A DNA stretch of 38,004 bases, taken from an uncultured Caulobacterales bacterium. Lineage in GTDB: Bacteria; Pseudomonadota; Alphaproteobacteria; Caulobacterales; Caulobacteraceae. Both the position numbers and the translations under genes were made by a program. This document shows, piece after piece, positions 8,057-17,392 of this stretch; within the stretch, counting starts at the first letter, position 1; each line of letters opens with the position of its first letter. The stretch is taken from assembly GCA_903858185.1 (NCBI GenBank), contig CAIOHT010000064.1, forward strand, positions 1 to 38,004, written 5' to 3'. A model generated the notes under the pieces. It saw only the letters and a list, made by a program, of their open reading frames with translations. It searched no databases and was not told the DNA's origin.

Positions 8057-8344
8057 ATGGCCATCGACGCCGCGACCGTCCGCAAGGTCGCCCGGCTCGC
8101 CCGCATTGCTGAACCGGAGGCGCGACTGGAGTCGCTGGCCTCCGAGCTCAACGGCATCCTCGCGTGGATCGAGCAACTGAACGAGGTCGACACGGACGGG
8201 ATCGAGCCGATGACCTCGGCCGTCGCCATGGCCGCGCCGCTGCGCGAGGACGTGGTCACCGATGGCGGCGACGCCGCGCGGGTGCTGGCCAATGCGCCCA
8301 AGTCTGTCGACGGGTTCTTCGTGGTGCCGAAGGTGGTCGAATAG
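8057..8344 (+). CDS. gatC: Glutamyl/aspartyl-tRNA amidotransferase subunit C
   Basis: GatC is the small subunit that clamps GatA to GatB in the enzyme converting Glu-tRNA(Gln) and Asp-tRNA(Asn) to their amidated forms. The 95-residue length, the start [17 protein letters not shown], the middle [16 protein letters not shown] and the C-terminal FFVVPKVVE are all typical. The ATG at 8057 has a near-perfect AAAGGAGG 5 bases upstream; the open frame extends further upstream, but without such a site. gatA begins 1 base after the stop, so the three gat genes form one operon. Confidence 0.97.
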   Translation: MAIDAATVRKVARLARIAEPEARLESLASELNGILAWIEQLNEVDTDGIEPMTSAVAMAAPLREDVVTDGGDAARVLANAPKSVDGFFVVPKVVE

Positions 8345-8345
8345 C

Positions 8346-9821
8346 ATGTCTGAGCTTACCGCCCTCACGCTCAAGGCCGCCCTCGAAGGCCTGAAGAGCA
8401 AGTCGTTCTCCGCGACCGAAATCACCAAGGCGCACATCGCGGCTGTGGAAGCCGCGCGGCCACTGAACGCCTTCATCCTGGAGACGCCGGACAAGGCGCT
8501 CGACATGGCCGCCGCCTCCGACGCCCGCATCGCCAGGGGCGAGGCCGGGCCTCTGGAAGGCGCGCCGCTGGGCATCAAGGATCTGTTCTGCACCGAAGGC
8601 GTCCGCTCGACGGCCGCCTCGAAGATCCTCGGCAACTTTGTTCCGCAGTACGAGTCGACCGTCACGGCCAATCTGTTCGGTGACGGCGCGGTGATGCTCG
8701 GCAAGCTGAACCTCGACGAATTCGCCATGGGCTCGTCGAACGAGACCAGCGCCTTCGGCAACGTCATCAACCCGTGGAAGTCCGCCGCGGGCGGCAACCG
8801 CGCCCTGACCCCTGGCGGTTCGTCCGGCGGTTCGGCGGCGGCGGTTGCGGCCGACATCTGCCTGGGCGCCACGGCGACCGACACGGGCGGCTCGATCCGC
8901 CAGCCGGCGGCCTTCACCGGCACCGTCGGGATCAAGCCGACCTACGGCCTGTGCTCGCGCTGGGGCATCGTCGCCTTCGCCAGCTCGCTGGACCAGGCCG
9001 GGCCGATCGCCAAGACCGTCGAGGATGCGGCCATCCTGCTGGGCAGCATGGCCGGCCATGACCCCAAGGACTCCACCAGCCTGAACGTCGAGATCCCCGA
9101 CTACGCTCCGTTCGTGGGCAAGTCGGTCAAGGGCCTGCGCGTCGGGGTGCCGAAGGAGTATCGCGTCGACGGCATGCCGGCCGAGATCGAGAAGCTCTGG
9201 CAGGACGGCATCGACTGGCTGAAGGACGCCGGGGCGGAGATCGTCGAGGTCTCGCTGCCGCACACAAAATACGCCCTGCCGGCCTACTACATCGTCGCCC
9301 CGGCCGAGGCCTCGTCGAACCTGGCCCGCTACGACGGCATGCGCTTCGGCCATCGCGGCGAGGGCAAGAGCCTGACCGAGGTCTATGAGAACAGCCGCGC
9401 CGAGGGCTTCGGCGACGAGGTCAAGCGCCGCATCCTGATCGGCACCTATGTGCTCAGCGCCGGCTACTACGACGCCTATTATCTGAAGGCCCAGAAGGTT
9501 CGCCGGCGCATCGCCGACGACTTCGACCAGGCCTGGCAGACCTGCGACGTGCTGCTGACCCCGACGGCCCCGTCGGCGGCTTTTGCCCTCGGCGAGCGCA
9601 ATGCCGATCCGATCGCCATGTATCTGAACGACGTCTTCACGGTGACGACCAACCTGGCCGGCCTGCCGTCGATCAGCGTGCCGGCCGGCCTCGACGCCGG
9701 CGGCCTGCCGCTCGGGCTGCAGGTCATCGGCAAGGTGCTGGACGAAGGCACGGTGTTCTCGGTCGCCGGCGCGCTGGAAAAGGCCGCCGCCTTCCGGGGC
9801 AAGGCGGAGAAGTGGTGGTAG
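8346..9821 (+). CDS. gatA: Glutamyl-tRNA(Gln) amidotransferase subunit A
   Basis: GatA is the amidase subunit that releases ammonia from glutamine for transfer to the mischarged tRNA. The 491-residue protein belongs to the amidase-signature family with the Lys/cis-Ser/Ser triad K78 (APLGIKDLF), S158 (GGSSGGS) and S182 ([10 protein letters not shown]). The ATG at 8346 lies one base after the gatC stop. Upstream in-frame codons run through gatC in another frame and are rejected. The length and motifs are those of a normal active enzyme. Confidence 0.98.
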   Translation: MSELTALTLKAALEGLKSKSFSATEITKAHIAAVEAARPLNAFILETPDKALDMAAASDARIARGEAGPLEGAPLGIKDLFCTEGVRSTAASKILGNFVPQYESTVTANLFGDGAVMLGKLNLDEFAMGSSNETSAFGNVINPWKSAAGGNRALTPGGSSGGSAAAVAADICLGATATDTGGSIRQPAAFTGTVGIKPTYGLCSRWGIVAFASSLDQAGPIAKTVEDAAILLGSMAGHDPKDSTSLNVEIPDYAPFVGKSVKGLRVGVPKEYRVDGMPAEIEKLWQDGIDWLKDAGAEIVEVSLPHTKYALPAYYIVAPAEASSNLARYDGMRFGHRGEGKSLTEVYENSRAEGFGDEVKRRILIGTYVLSAGYYDAYYLKAQKVRRRIADDFDQAWQTCDVLLTPTAPSAAFALGERNADPIAMYLNDVFTVTTNLAGLPSISVPAGLDAGGLPLGLQVIGKVLDEGTVFSVAGALEKAAAFRGKAEKWW

Positions 9822-9823
9822 CG

Positions 9824-11314
9824 ATGACTGAACCCACAATCCTCAAGGGTCGCACCGGCGACTGGGAAATCGTTCTGGGCCTGGAGGTCCACGCCCAGGT
9901 CGCCAGCAACTCCAAGCTGTTCAGCGGCGCGGCCGTCGGCTTCGGCGCGGGTCCCAACGAGCAGGTCAGCCTCGTCGACGCGGCCATGCCCGGCATGCTG
10001 CCCGTGCTGAACAAATACTGCGTCGAACAGGCCGTCCGCACGGGCCTCGGCCTCAAGGCGCAGATCAATCTGAAGAGCACCTTCGACCGGAAGAACTACT
10101 TCTACCCGGACCTGCCGCAGGGCTATCAGATCAGCCAGTTCAAATCGCCGATCGTCGGCGAGGGTGTGGTTCATGTGGATCGCGACGACGGCTCCAGCTT
10201 CGACGTGCGCATCGAGCGGCTGCACCTCGAACAGGACGCCGGCAAGTCGATCCATGACCTGTCGCCGTCCGAGACCTACGTCGACCTGAACCGGTCCGGC
10301 ACGGCGCTTATGGAGATCGTCAGCAAGCCGGACATGCGCTCGCCGGAAGACGCGGCCGCCTATGTGAAGAAACTGCGCGCGATCCTGATCACACTCGGCA
10401 CCTGCGACGGCGACATGGAGAAGGGCAACCTGCGCGCGGACGTCAACGTCTCGGTCTGCCGCGTCGGCCAGTACGCGAAATTCCGCGCTGACGGTGATTT
10501 CAAGCACCTGGGCACGCGCTGTGAGATCAAGAACGTCAACTCCTACCGCTTCATCCAGCAGGCCATCAATCACGAGGCCCGTCGCCAGATCGAGATCCTC
10601 GAGGACGGCGGCGTGGTCGATCAGGAGACGCGCCTGTACGACCCGACGAAGAACGAGACCCGCTCCATGCGGTCCAAGGAAGAGGCGCACGACTACCGCT
10701 ACTTCCCCGATCCGGACCTGCTGCCGCTGGTGCTGGACGCGGCCTGGGTGAAGGCCATCGAGGCCTCGCTGCCCGAGCTGCCGGACGCCAAGAAGGCGCG
10801 GTTGATGAGCGCCTATGGCCTGTCGGCCTATGACGCCACGGTGCTGACGTCGGACGGCGATGTGGCGGCCTACTTCGAGGAGGCCGCCAGCGGTCGCGAC
10901 GCCAAGCTGACGGCCAACTGGGTGCTGAACGACCTGCTGGGCCGGCTTGGCAAGGACGGGCTGGAGATCAAGGACTCGCCGATCGCGGCGGCCGACATCG
11001 CCGCCCTCGTTGCCCTGATTGAGGACGGCACCATCTCGGGCAAGATCGCCCGGACGGTGTTCGAACACATGTGGGCCGGCGAGGGCGCTCCGGCGGCCAT
11101 CGTCGAGAAACACGGCCTGGTCCAGATCACCGACACCGGCGCCATCGAGGCGGCGGTCGACGCCCTGATCGCGGCCAACCCCGACAAGGCCGAGGCGGTG
11201 AAGGACAAGCCCCAGGCCATCGGCTGGTTCGTCGGCCAGGTGATGAAGGAGACCGGCGGCAAGGCCAACCCGGCCGCCGTCAACGCGATCCTGAAGGCGA
11301 AGCTGGGGCTGTAG
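9824..11314 (+). CDS. gatB: Aspartyl/glutamyl-tRNA amidotransferase subunit B
   Basis: GatB binds the mischarged tRNA and catalyses the kinase and transamidase step. The 496-residue protein has the GatB/PET112 signatures: [31 protein letters not shown] and [19 protein letters not shown]-terminal YqeY-like helical domain ends with the block [21 protein letters not shown]. The ATG at 9824 follows the gatA stop by two bases; a GTG four codons upstream would overlap gatA and is less likely. Having all three Gat subunits suggests that the genome lacks GlnRS and/or AsnRS, as is usual in this class. Confidence 0.98.
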   Translation: MTEPTILKGRTGDWEIVLGLEVHAQVASNSKLFSGAAVGFGAGPNEQVSLVDAAMPGMLPVLNKYCVEQAVRTGLGLKAQINLKSTFDRKNYFYPDLPQGYQISQFKSPIVGEGVVHVDRDDGSSFDVRIERLHLEQDAGKSIHDLSPSETYVDLNRSGTALMEIVSKPDMRSPEDAAAYVKKLRAILITLGTCDGDMEKGNLRADVNVSVCRVGQYAKFRADGDFKHLGTRCEIKNVNSYRFIQQAINHEARRQIEILEDGGVVDQETRLYDPTKNETRSMRSKEEAHDYRYFPDPDLLPLVLDAAWVKAIEASLPELPDAKKARLMSAYGLSAYDATVLTSDGDVAAYFEEAASGRDAKLTANWVLNDLLGRLGKDGLEIKDSPIAAADIAALVALIEDGTISGKIARTVFEHMWAGEGAPAAIVEKHGLVQITDTGAIEAAVDALIAANPDKAEAVKDKPQAIGWFVGQVMKETGGKANPAAVNAILKAKLGL

Positions 11315-11315
11315 A

Positions 11316-12269
11316 TCAGATCATGGCGTCGAGGTCAGCCAGGGCATGGGTGATGTCCGCGCCAAGCCGGGCGATGGCGGCTGATTGGGAGACCATGGTT
11401 TCATACAGCATGAGGTTCTCACCCGGGACCAGATAACCCTTGCCGGTGTTGACGATGAAGCCCGACTGTTCGAGCTGAAGGACATTTCGGCGGATGGTTT
11501 CCTGCGGTGTGTCGAGCGCGATGGCCAGGCGCCGCATCGAGACCGGCGTCTTCAAGGACGCTGGAAGTGGGGGCTCATAGGCACCGTACTGCAGCGCCAT
11601 CACCGGGTCAGCGGTGCAAACCCTGACATTCTCGACAAACAGTCCAAAGCCGATCATCGCCAGCAGCTTGGAGTCATCGAGAACGAAGTACCGTTCGATC
11701 GAGAACTTCGAGATCAGCCGCATGAAGTGCAGATGCACGATGTACCGGTTCTCGGTCAGCCTCAGATCGAGGTTGTCGATCACGGAGATGTCGTACTCGC
11801 TGCTCAGGGATCGCAGGTGAACCCGGACGGCTTCGAACTGGTTGAGGTACGAAAACAGGTCCAGGACCCGCCGTGTCGACAAGTCGATCAGCCGACCGTA
11901 ATCCGCGCTCCCCATGAAGGCTGGCGAAAGAGCATAACCTTCATCCGACCGGATCAGGAGTCCGGTCTCGATGAGGTGCGTCAGGTAGCGCCGGGCCGTC
12001 TCGTCGTCGAAATCGGATGCGGTCGCCACATGGGACGCAATGATCGGCTTCAGCTGGTCAAACGTCAGGCCGTCGTGGCGGCTGCCGCGTAGCAGCGCGG
12101 GGTCCTTGAGGCTGTACTCGGTATTGGCCAGCCAGACCGCCAGGGCGACAGATGTGTGGTTGATGTTGCCGCCAAACACCCGCTTCCAGTCCATCGCGGA
12201 GTCGAAAAGGGCCTGACCCATCTTGCGGCCAATGAGACGGATGGGCGGATCGGCGGCGGGTTCGGTCAT
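11316..12269 (-). CDS. Unrecognised protein with two winged-helix-like segments
   Basis: A 317-residue soluble protein that I do not recognise. Two regions look like winged helix-turn-helix folds. The N-terminal one (about residues 40-120) has a helix set followed by ETARRYLTHLIETGLLIRSDEGYAL. The C-terminal one (about 240-290) reads SMRRLAIALDTPQETIRRNVLQLEQSGFIV followed by TGKGYLVP, like MarR/Crp-type wings. The middle (125-230) is a mixed helical region without known motifs and might bind a ligand or a partner. The end is a short heptad-like helix. The gene is convergent with gatB (1 base between stops) and divergent from the RTX gene across about 480 bases, so it could regulate that gene. 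That is inference from position only. Confidence 0.8.
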   Translation of the reverse strand: MTEPAADPPIRLIGRKMGQALFDSAMDWKRVFGGNINHTSVALAVWLANTEYSLKDPALLRGSRHDGLTFDQLKPIIASHVATASDFDDETARRYLTHLIETGLLIRSDEGYALSPAFMGSADYGRLIDLSTRRVLDLFSYLNQFEAVRVHLRSLSSEYDISVIDNLDLRLTENRYIVHLHFMRLISKFSIERYFVLDDSKLLAMIGFGLFVENVRVCTADPVMALQYGAYEPPLPASLKTPVSMRRLAIALDTPQETIRRNVLQLEQSGFIVNTGKGYLVPGENLMLYETMVSQSAAIARLGADITHALADLDAMI

Positions 12270-12749
12270 CGGCGAGGGACTGGATCAGTCGCGGGGGTGG
12301 CCCGCAATGACCCGGAATGGGCCGACGGCGCGATAGGCGATGGCGCGGGGCGGGCTTTCTCGTCGGCCGCTGCCGCGCGATCTGACGGCCGCGTCGGCCT
12401 GTCCCGCGGGGGCGCCTCATTCCGAGCGGACGCGCGGCGGATGATCCGGTGGCCTGGAGGTCGCTGAAGACGAAGCGGAGTCCTGCGGAAAAAAGAATAA
12501 AAAACAGGGTTCTATGGCGGAAACTGCATGTCGTTTCGTTCCCCGTGAAAGCGCGATGCGCTGCAAACGGAACAACCGCGAACCCGGGGCGCCCCATCCT
12601 GAGCGGCGCGAGCATTGCCGGGGGTCGGGGCGCCGCTCAGCCTCACGCGGACGCGCTGGATCACCCCGTCGGGCTTTTCCGGACGCGCAGAAACATTTGA
12701 GTGATCGCGCTCCGGCGCGTCCAGGTCGCTCGTTTTGGGGATCCAGACC
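12270..12749. other. 480-base intergenic region upstream of the RTX gene
   Basis: I see no convincing gene here; the short open frames lack ribosome sites and recognisable sequence. An A-rich patch at about 12488-12510 is the only AT-rich stretch and could hold a promoter. A 10-bp stem TGAGCGGCGC (12600-12609) pairs with 12630-12639 across a 20-base loop, about 110 bases before the RTX start. The length suggests a long leader for the RTX gene and/or control sites shared with the divergent winged-helix gene. Confidence 0.45.
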
Positions 12750-15700
12750 ATGGCTTCGCCCGCACTGACCGGTCTGACGACGACCGTCACCGTCGTCGAG
12801 AACACCGTCAACGCAACGCCACAGGTGATCGACAACGATGTGAGCTTCACCGACGCCGACAACGACTTCAACGGCGGCAGGCTGGTGGTCAGCGGCCTGC
12901 TGGCCCAGGACACGGTGTCGATCCTCAGCGGTGTGACCATCAGCCTGTCCGGCGCGTCGGTCATCTACGACGCCGACGGCGCCGGCGGCGCGGCAGGCGT
13001 CACCATCGGGACCGTGACGGGCGGCGGCGGATCGACCTTCACAGTGACCTTCAACGGCAGTGCGACCGCAGCGGCGATCGACGCTCTGGTCCAGAACCTG
13101 ACCTATGCCAACAGCAGCAACGCGCCGACGTCGAGCCGAACATTCACGCTGAATGTCTTCGACGCTGCGGGCCATGACATCCTCGGCGCGACCAGCCTGG
13201 CCCGGGTCGCGGACGCCAGCCCGTTGCCCTCCGGCTCCTTCCCGGAGTCCGCCCTGGCCTTCGCCGATCTGAATGGCGACGGGCTTGCCGACATGATCAG
13301 GGGCGACCCCACGGGCACGCTCACCGCCTACCTGAACACCGGCAGCGCCGGCGCTCCGGTCTTTACCCTTCAGGCCGGCATCGTGATCGCCAGCGCCGAC
13401 GCTTACGCCGTGCCCGCGCTCGCCGATATGAATGCGGACGGCAGGGTCGATCTGGTCACGGGTTCGGAAGACGGGGGTATCGCCTACTACCGCAACACAG
13501 GGTCCGTTTCGGCGCCGGCCTTCACGCTGGTGGCGCCTGGATCAGGCCCGTTCGGCGCCATGACGCTCGCCGTCATCGGGCGATACGGCGCGCCAGTCCT
13601 CGTTGACATGGATGCCGACGGGGACAAGGACCTGTTCGTGGGCCGTCAGGACGGCACGCTGATGTACTACCGAAACGTCGGCAACGGCGCCTCGGCGAGC
13701 TTCTCTTTGCAGGCCGGCGGCGCCAACCCATTCAATACCATCGACTTTGGAGACTATGCCGCGCCGGCTTTCGCCGATCTCGACAGCGACGGTGATCAGG
13801 ACGCCGTGATCGGCAACGAGGTTGGACAGCTCTCCTACTATCGAAACAACGGCAACAGCACCTCGCCATCGTTTGCTCTGGTTACCGGCGGGGCCAGTCC
13901 CGTGAACGGCTTTTCCGAGGGTCAATACACCATCCCGACCCTGGCGGACGTTGACTCGGACGGTGACGTTGATCTCGCAGGCGGCTCAACCAATCTGTTC
14001 TTCTATCGCAACAGCGCGACGCACGGCGTGTCGTTCACGGTCAATGTCACGGCCCAGAACGACGCCCCCACCGCCACTGGCCTGCCGACCGACGTGACCG
14101 TTACCGAAGACGTCGCCTCCAACCTGAACCTGTCGGCGGTGTCCCTTGCCGATGTGGACTCGGCGGGCTCCATCACCGTCACCCTGGCCGCCTCGGCCGG
14201 TACCATGGCCGCCTCCAGCGGCGGCAGTGTCACCGTCTCCGGCACCGGCACCGGCACCCTGGTCCTGACGGGCACGGTCGCGAACATCGACGCCTGGCTG
14301 AACACGGCGTCCATCATCCAGTACACCGGCGCCCTGAACGCCAACGGCAACAATGCCGCCACCCTGACCGTCAACGCCAATGACGGTAACGGCTCCGGTA
14401 ATGTGAGCCTCGGCACGGTCAACATCGATATCACCGCGGTGAACGATGTTCCGGTGGTCAGCTTCACCCCGGTCGGCGTCGGCCCCCAGGCCGTCGAGCA
14501 GGTCGCGCTCAACCTGAAGAACACCGGCTTCTCGATCAGCGACCCGGAAGCCGGCAACACCCTGACCGTCATCCTGTCGACCACCTATGGCAGGCTGACC
14601 GTCGCCGCCGGAACCAGCGGCGTGGCGGTGGGCGGCTCGGGCACAGGCAGCGTGACGATCAGCGGCACGGCGGCCCAGATCGCGGCCCTGCTCAACACCG
14701 ATCCGACCAGCACGGTCAGCTTCCTGGCGGAGACCAACACCCCACCGGCCTCGGCGACGATCACCTTGGCGGCCAATGACGGCGCGGGCGGCACGGCCTC
14801 GACCAGCATGATCCTGCCGATCGAGGACGTACCGGCTTCAACCACGCCTTCAGCGGGCGATGACACTCTTACCGGCACGGGCGGCGCGGACACGATCAGC
14901 GCCCAGTCCGGGGCCGACACGGTCGTTGCCGGGGCCGGCAACGACACCATTGATGGTGGCGCAGGCGATGACATCATCGATGGCGGCGAGGGGGACGACT
15001 ACCTCCGGGGCGGCCTGGGCGCCGACGCCATGTCTGGCGGGGCCGGCAACGACACTTACGTCGTTGACGACGCCGGCGACACGACAGACGAGACCGCCGG
15101 CGACGGCATCGATCTGGTGCACAGCCGGATCAACTGGACCCTCGGGTCCGCCATCGAGAACCTGACGCTCGGCAACGGCGGGAGCTGGACCGGGACCGGC
15201 AACGCCCTGGCCAACGTGATCACCGGCAACAGCCTCGCCAACACGATCAGCGGTCTCGCGGGCAACGACACGCTCAACGGCGGCGGCGGCAACGACGTAC
15301 TGAGCGGCGGCGATGACAACGACACGCTGAACGGCGATACCCAGAATGACACCCTGAACGGCGGGGCGGGTGCCGACATCCTCAACGGCGGTGCCCACAA
15401 CGATGCGCTGGACGGCGGGACGGGTGCGGACGTGATGACCGGCGGGACCGGCCACGACAGCTATGTCGTCGACGACGCGGGCGACACGGTGACCGAACTG
15501 GTGGGCGAAGGAGCCGACGGTGTGCAGGCCTCGATCAGCTACGGCCTGACCGCCAACGTCGAGAACCTGACCTTGACGGGCTCCGGCGACCTCGACGGGA
15601 CCGGCAACTCCCTGGCCAACACCCTGACCGGCAACAGTGGAGTCAACACGCTCAGCGGCGGCGGCAGTGGAGATATCCTCTACGGCCTGGGGGGCAAAGA

Positions 15701-16163
15701 TAGACTCCTTGGCGAGGCCGGTAACGACACGCTCGACGGCGGATCGGACAACGACACGCTTTCAGGTGGGGCGGGCCAGGACCGGCTGACCGGAGGGAGC
15801 GGCGCCGACGCCTTCGTATTCTCCGACGCCGACATCCGCCGCACGGGCCCCGGCTTCGGTCTCGCCGCAGACAAGGACCAGATCCTCGACCTCAGCTTCG
15901 TCGCCAACGACCGGATCGACCTCTCTGCCATCGACGCCAACGCAATCCTGGCCGACGACCAGGCCTTCACCTTCGTCACCAGGTTCACCAACGTCGCCGG
16001 CCAGGCGACGGTGAAGGCGTCCGGCGGCAAGACCCTGCTGCAACTCGACGTCGATGGCGACGGCAAGGCCGATCTGCTGATCGAGATCAACGGCAACATC
16101 ACCGCCACGACCACCAACCTCTACACCGGCGGCGGCGATACCGACGGCGGCTGGATTCTCTAA
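12750..16163 (+). CDS. Large RTX calcium-binding adhesin-like protein with FG-GAP/VCBS-type repeats
   Basis: The 1137-residue protein has no N-terminal signal peptide. The order is: an N-terminal beta-rich part (1-160), then five FG-GAP/VCBS-like repeats about 57-60 residues apart ([45 protein letters not shown]; about 170-410). Two cadherin/VCBS-like beta domains follow, beginning near 437 ([10 protein letters not shown]) and 564 ([10 protein letters not shown]). Next are three clusters of GGxGxDxxx RTX nonapeptides (about 700-1015) separated by ENLTLxG...GTGNxLxN units. The C-terminus is serralysin-like (1015-1137) and ends in a hydrophobic residue cluster, DGGWIL. RTX repeats bind Ca2+ and drive folding after type I secretion. 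I infer a secreted surface or biofilm protein without a protease domain (no HExxH). GGGGA lies 8 bases before the ATG at 12750. No type I transporter genes are in the window. Confidence 0.93.
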   Translation: MASPALTGLTTTVTVVENTVNATPQVIDNDVSFTDADNDFNGGRLVVSGLLAQDTVSILSGVTISLSGASVIYDADGAGGAAGVTIGTVTGGGGSTFTVTFNGSATAAAIDALVQNLTYANSSNAPTSSRTFTLNVFDAAGHDILGATSLARVADASPLPSGSFPESALAFADLNGDGLADMIRGDPTGTLTAYLNTGSAGAPVFTLQAGIVIASADAYAVPALADMNADGRVDLVTGSEDGGIAYYRNTGSVSAPAFTLVAPGSGPFGAMTLAVIGRYGAPVLVDMDADGDKDLFVGRQDGTLMYYRNVGNGASASFSLQAGGANPFNTIDFGDYAAPAFADLDSDGDQDAVIGNEVGQLSYYRNNGNSTSPSFALVTGGASPVNGFSEGQYTIPTLADVDSDGDVDLAGGSTNLFFYRNSATHGVSFTVNVTAQNDAPTATGLPTDVTVTEDVASNLNLSAVSLADVDSAGSITVTLAASAGTMAASSGGSVTVSGTGTGTLVLTGTVANIDAWLNTASIIQYTGALNANGNNAATLTVNANDGNGSGNVSLGTVNIDITAVNDVPVVSFTPVGVGPQAVEQVALNLKNTGFSISDPEAGNTLTVILSTTYGRLTVAAGTSGVAVGGSGTGSVTISGTAAQIAALLNTDPTSTVSFLAETNTPPASATITLAANDGAGGTASTSMILPIEDVPASTTPSAGDDTLTGTGGADTISAQSGADTVVAGAGNDTIDGGAGDDIIDGGEGDDYLRGGLGADAMSGGAGNDTYVVDDAGDTTDETAGDGIDLVHSRINWTLGSAIENLTLGNGGSWTGTGNALANVITGNSLANTISGLAGNDTLNGGGGNDVLSGGDDNDTLNGDTQNDTLNGGAGADILNGGAHNDALDGGTGADVMTGGTGHDSYVVDDAGDTVTELVGEGADGVQASISYGLTANVENLTLTGSGDLDGTGNSLANTLTGNSGVNTLSGGGSGDILYGLGGKDRLLGEAGNDTLDGGSDNDTLSGGAGQDRLTGGSGADAFVFSDADIRRTGPGFGLAADKDQILDLSFVANDRIDLSAIDANAILADDQAFTFVTRFTNVAGQATVKASGGKTLLQLDVDGDGKADLLIEINGNITATTTNLYTGGGDTDGGWIL

Positions 16164-16175
16164 CCCGAACGAAAA

Positions 16176-16203
16176 CCGCCCCGAAGATCGCTCTTCGGGG
16201 CGG
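16176..16203. terminator. Bidirectional intrinsic terminator between RTX and RcnB-like genes
   Basis: A perfect 11-bp stem CCGCCCCGAAG / CTTCGGGGCGG with a 6-base loop lies 12 bases after the RTX stop and 24 bases after the convergent RcnB-like stop. On the minus strand the stem is followed by TTTTCG, so it is the better terminator in that direction. On the plus strand the T-tract is weak (CGTTCATT). Confidence 0.8.
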
Positions 16204-16227
16204 CGTTCATTCCGGGCGCGGCCAAAC

Positions 16228-16782
16228 CTAGTGGTTGATGATCACGTCGAGGATCAGGCCCGTGGCCACGGCGGCCAGCAGGTAGTCGTCGCCCGAGCGG
16301 TACCAGTAGTAGCCGCGCGGGGGCGGGCGCAGGCGATAGCGGTCGTAGTCGTAGACCACGTAGCCGCGGTCCCGGTAGCTGGGCGGCAGGTAGGCGCCGC
16401 GACGCCAGGCGGTGTAGCCCGGCGCATAGCCCGGACGGCCGTAATAGGCGGCCGGCGGCGGGCCGTAGTACCAGCGGTTGTTGTAGTAGTAGCCGTTGTG
16501 ATAGCCGCGATCCCAGCGGGAGCGGCTGTCCCAGCGCCGGTCGCGCCGGTCATCCCGGCGATCATAGCGGTCGTCACGGCGATCAAACCGGCCGTCGCGG
16601 CGGTCGTCCCGGCGGTCCCAGCGGTCATCCCGCCGTTCGTCACGACGGTCCCAGCGGTCGTCACGGCGATCATCACGACGGTCGTAGCGCCCGCGGTCAT
16701 CAGCGGCCGCATCGGTCGCAGCAAGGGCCAGGGGGCCGGCGACCGACGCCACCGCGGCGATGGTCAGAAACAGACGCTTCAT
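16228..16782 (-). CDS. RcnB-family-like periplasmic protein with Arg/Asp-rich repeats
   Basis: The 184-residue protein starts with a clear signal peptide (MKRLFLTIAAVASVAGPLALA, cleavage near residue 21-27). About 55 residues of a repeated RRDDR(R/W)D pattern follow (about 28-85). Next is an aromatic, Tyr/Gly/Pro-rich stretch (YHNGYYYNNRWYYGPPP). The C-terminus has the RcnB-like ending: YVVYDYDRYRLRPPPRGYYWYR, then GDDYLLAAVATGLILDVI. RcnB in E. coli modulates nickel/cobalt export; whether that role applies here is unknown, since this family is widespread and mostly uncharacterised. The ATG at 16780-16782 has AAGGAGG just upstream, and the longer open frame is rejected. Confidence 0.85.
   Translation of the reverse strand: MKRLFLTIAAVASVAGPLALAATDAAADDRGRYDRRDDRRDDRWDRRDERRDDRWDRRDDRRDGRFDRRDDRYDRRDDRRDRRWDSRSRWDRGYHNGYYYNNRWYYGPPPAAYYGRPGYAPGYTAWRRGAYLPPSYRDRGYVVYDYDRYRLRPPPRGYYWYRSGDDYLLAAVATGLILDVIINH
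16545..16690. repeat. In-gene tandem repeat encoding Arg/Asp units
   Basis: Degenerate units of 12-15 bases built around CGGTCGTC(A/C)CGGCG and CGGTCCCAGCG repeat about ten times inside the RcnB-like gene, giving RRDDRRD / DRWDRRD peptides. Such a tract can change length by slippage or recombination. Confidence 0.75.
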
Positions 16783-16846
16783 GGAAAAGCCTCCTTGTAA
16801 TCTCGATGCGACCGGCGGCCGCGTTGGGTCCCTCGACTGGCCCCAA

Positions 16847-16859
16847 GGGTGAATCACCC
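16847..16859. promoter_or_regulatory. 13-base palindrome GGGTGA-A-TCACCC
   Basis: A perfect 6+1+6 inverted repeat 65 bases upstream of the RcnB-like ATG (minus strand). The same half-site recurs in inverted pairs at 16974-16980 and 16992-16998, on the far side of the same intergenic region. This looks like an operator for a dimeric regulator; the protein is unknown. Confidence 0.45.
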
Positions 16860-16973
16860 GGCCTGAACCCCACCTGAACGACCCGGTCAGGAAGGAAATT
16901 CGGCGCACGCCTGTTAAGGGTTCGCAGAGGGCTTCTTAACCCGCTGGCGACGGAGCTTTACGGCCAGTAACGC

Positions 16974-17016
16974 GGGTGAACAAATCCTGTATTCACCCTT
17001 GAATACAAAGGATTTG
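16974..17016. promoter_or_regulatory. Two overlapping, mutually exclusive inverted repeats
   Basis: GGGTGAA (16974-16980) pairs with TTCACCC (16992-16998). Alternatively CAAATCC-TGTATTC (16981-16994) pairs with GAATACA (17001-17007) and GGATTTG (17010-17016), a 14-bp stem with a two-base AA bulge and a 6-base loop. The second stem uses bases needed by the first, so only one can form in RNA; in DNA they could be overlapping operators. The element is about 95 bases upstream of the Sel1-like ATG. Confidence 0.5.
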
Positions 17017-17110
17017 CGCGGTTAACCCTATGTTCAGCCGCGAGGTATTCTTCTGTGGTCATCGGCTTCGGACAGAACGGTCCGGAGAGGGTTTTGAAGG
17101 GAAGAAGACC

Positions 17111-17386
17111 ATGCTTGCGAGCGTCGAAATCGAAGCTCCCGCGACCATGCCGCTGCCGGGCCCTGATTCATCGGGCGACGAGCTGTTCCGCATGGGCCTG
17201 CTGTATTCGACCGGTCAGGGCGGCGCGCCGCTCGACTATGTGTCGGCCCACATGCTGTTCAATCTCGCGGCCATGCGCGGATCGGTGGAAGCCAAGATCT
17301 ACCGCAAGGAACTGAGCGCCGAGATGGATCCTGCCGAGGTCGCCGACGCCCAGCGTCAGGCGCGCCAGTGGCTGGCGGCGGGCTGA
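17111..17386 (+). CDS. Small Sel1-like repeat protein
   Basis: A 91-residue protein holding one Sel1/TPR-like helical unit: ELFRMGLLYSTGQGGAPLDYVSAHMLFNLAAMRG, followed by a charged helix and the ending QARQWLAAG. Sel1-type repeats mediate protein contacts. A single unit with its capping helix suggests a small adaptor. The ATG at 17111 is preceded by a purine-rich AAGGGAAGAAG. It sits convergent with hfsD, with 6 bases between stops. Upstream is the inverted-repeat region and a TTAA-CCCTATG-TTCA sequence (17022-17036) that resembles a CtrA site in seven of eight positions. Confidence 0.82.
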   Translation: MLASVEIEAPATMPLPGPDSSGDELFRMGLLYSTGQGGAPLDYVSAHMLFNLAAMRGSVEAKIYRKELSAEMDPAEVADAQRQARQWLAAG

Positions 17387-17392
17387 CCGGCC

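Noticed and set aside
8256..11113. Long minus-strand open frames (over 500 codons each) opposite gatA and gatB
   Set aside because: They are antisense shadows caused by high GC3 in the real genes and show repetitive His/Gly/Arg-rich composition without motifs.
12449..12700. Short plus-strand frames in the RTX leader region
   Set aside because: No ribosome sites and low-complexity Arg-rich peptides; treated as untranslated leader.
14930..15810. Regular short repeats that could suggest a CRISPR array
   Set aside because: The periodicity (27 bases, in frame) encodes RTX nonapeptides; there are no uniform spacers.
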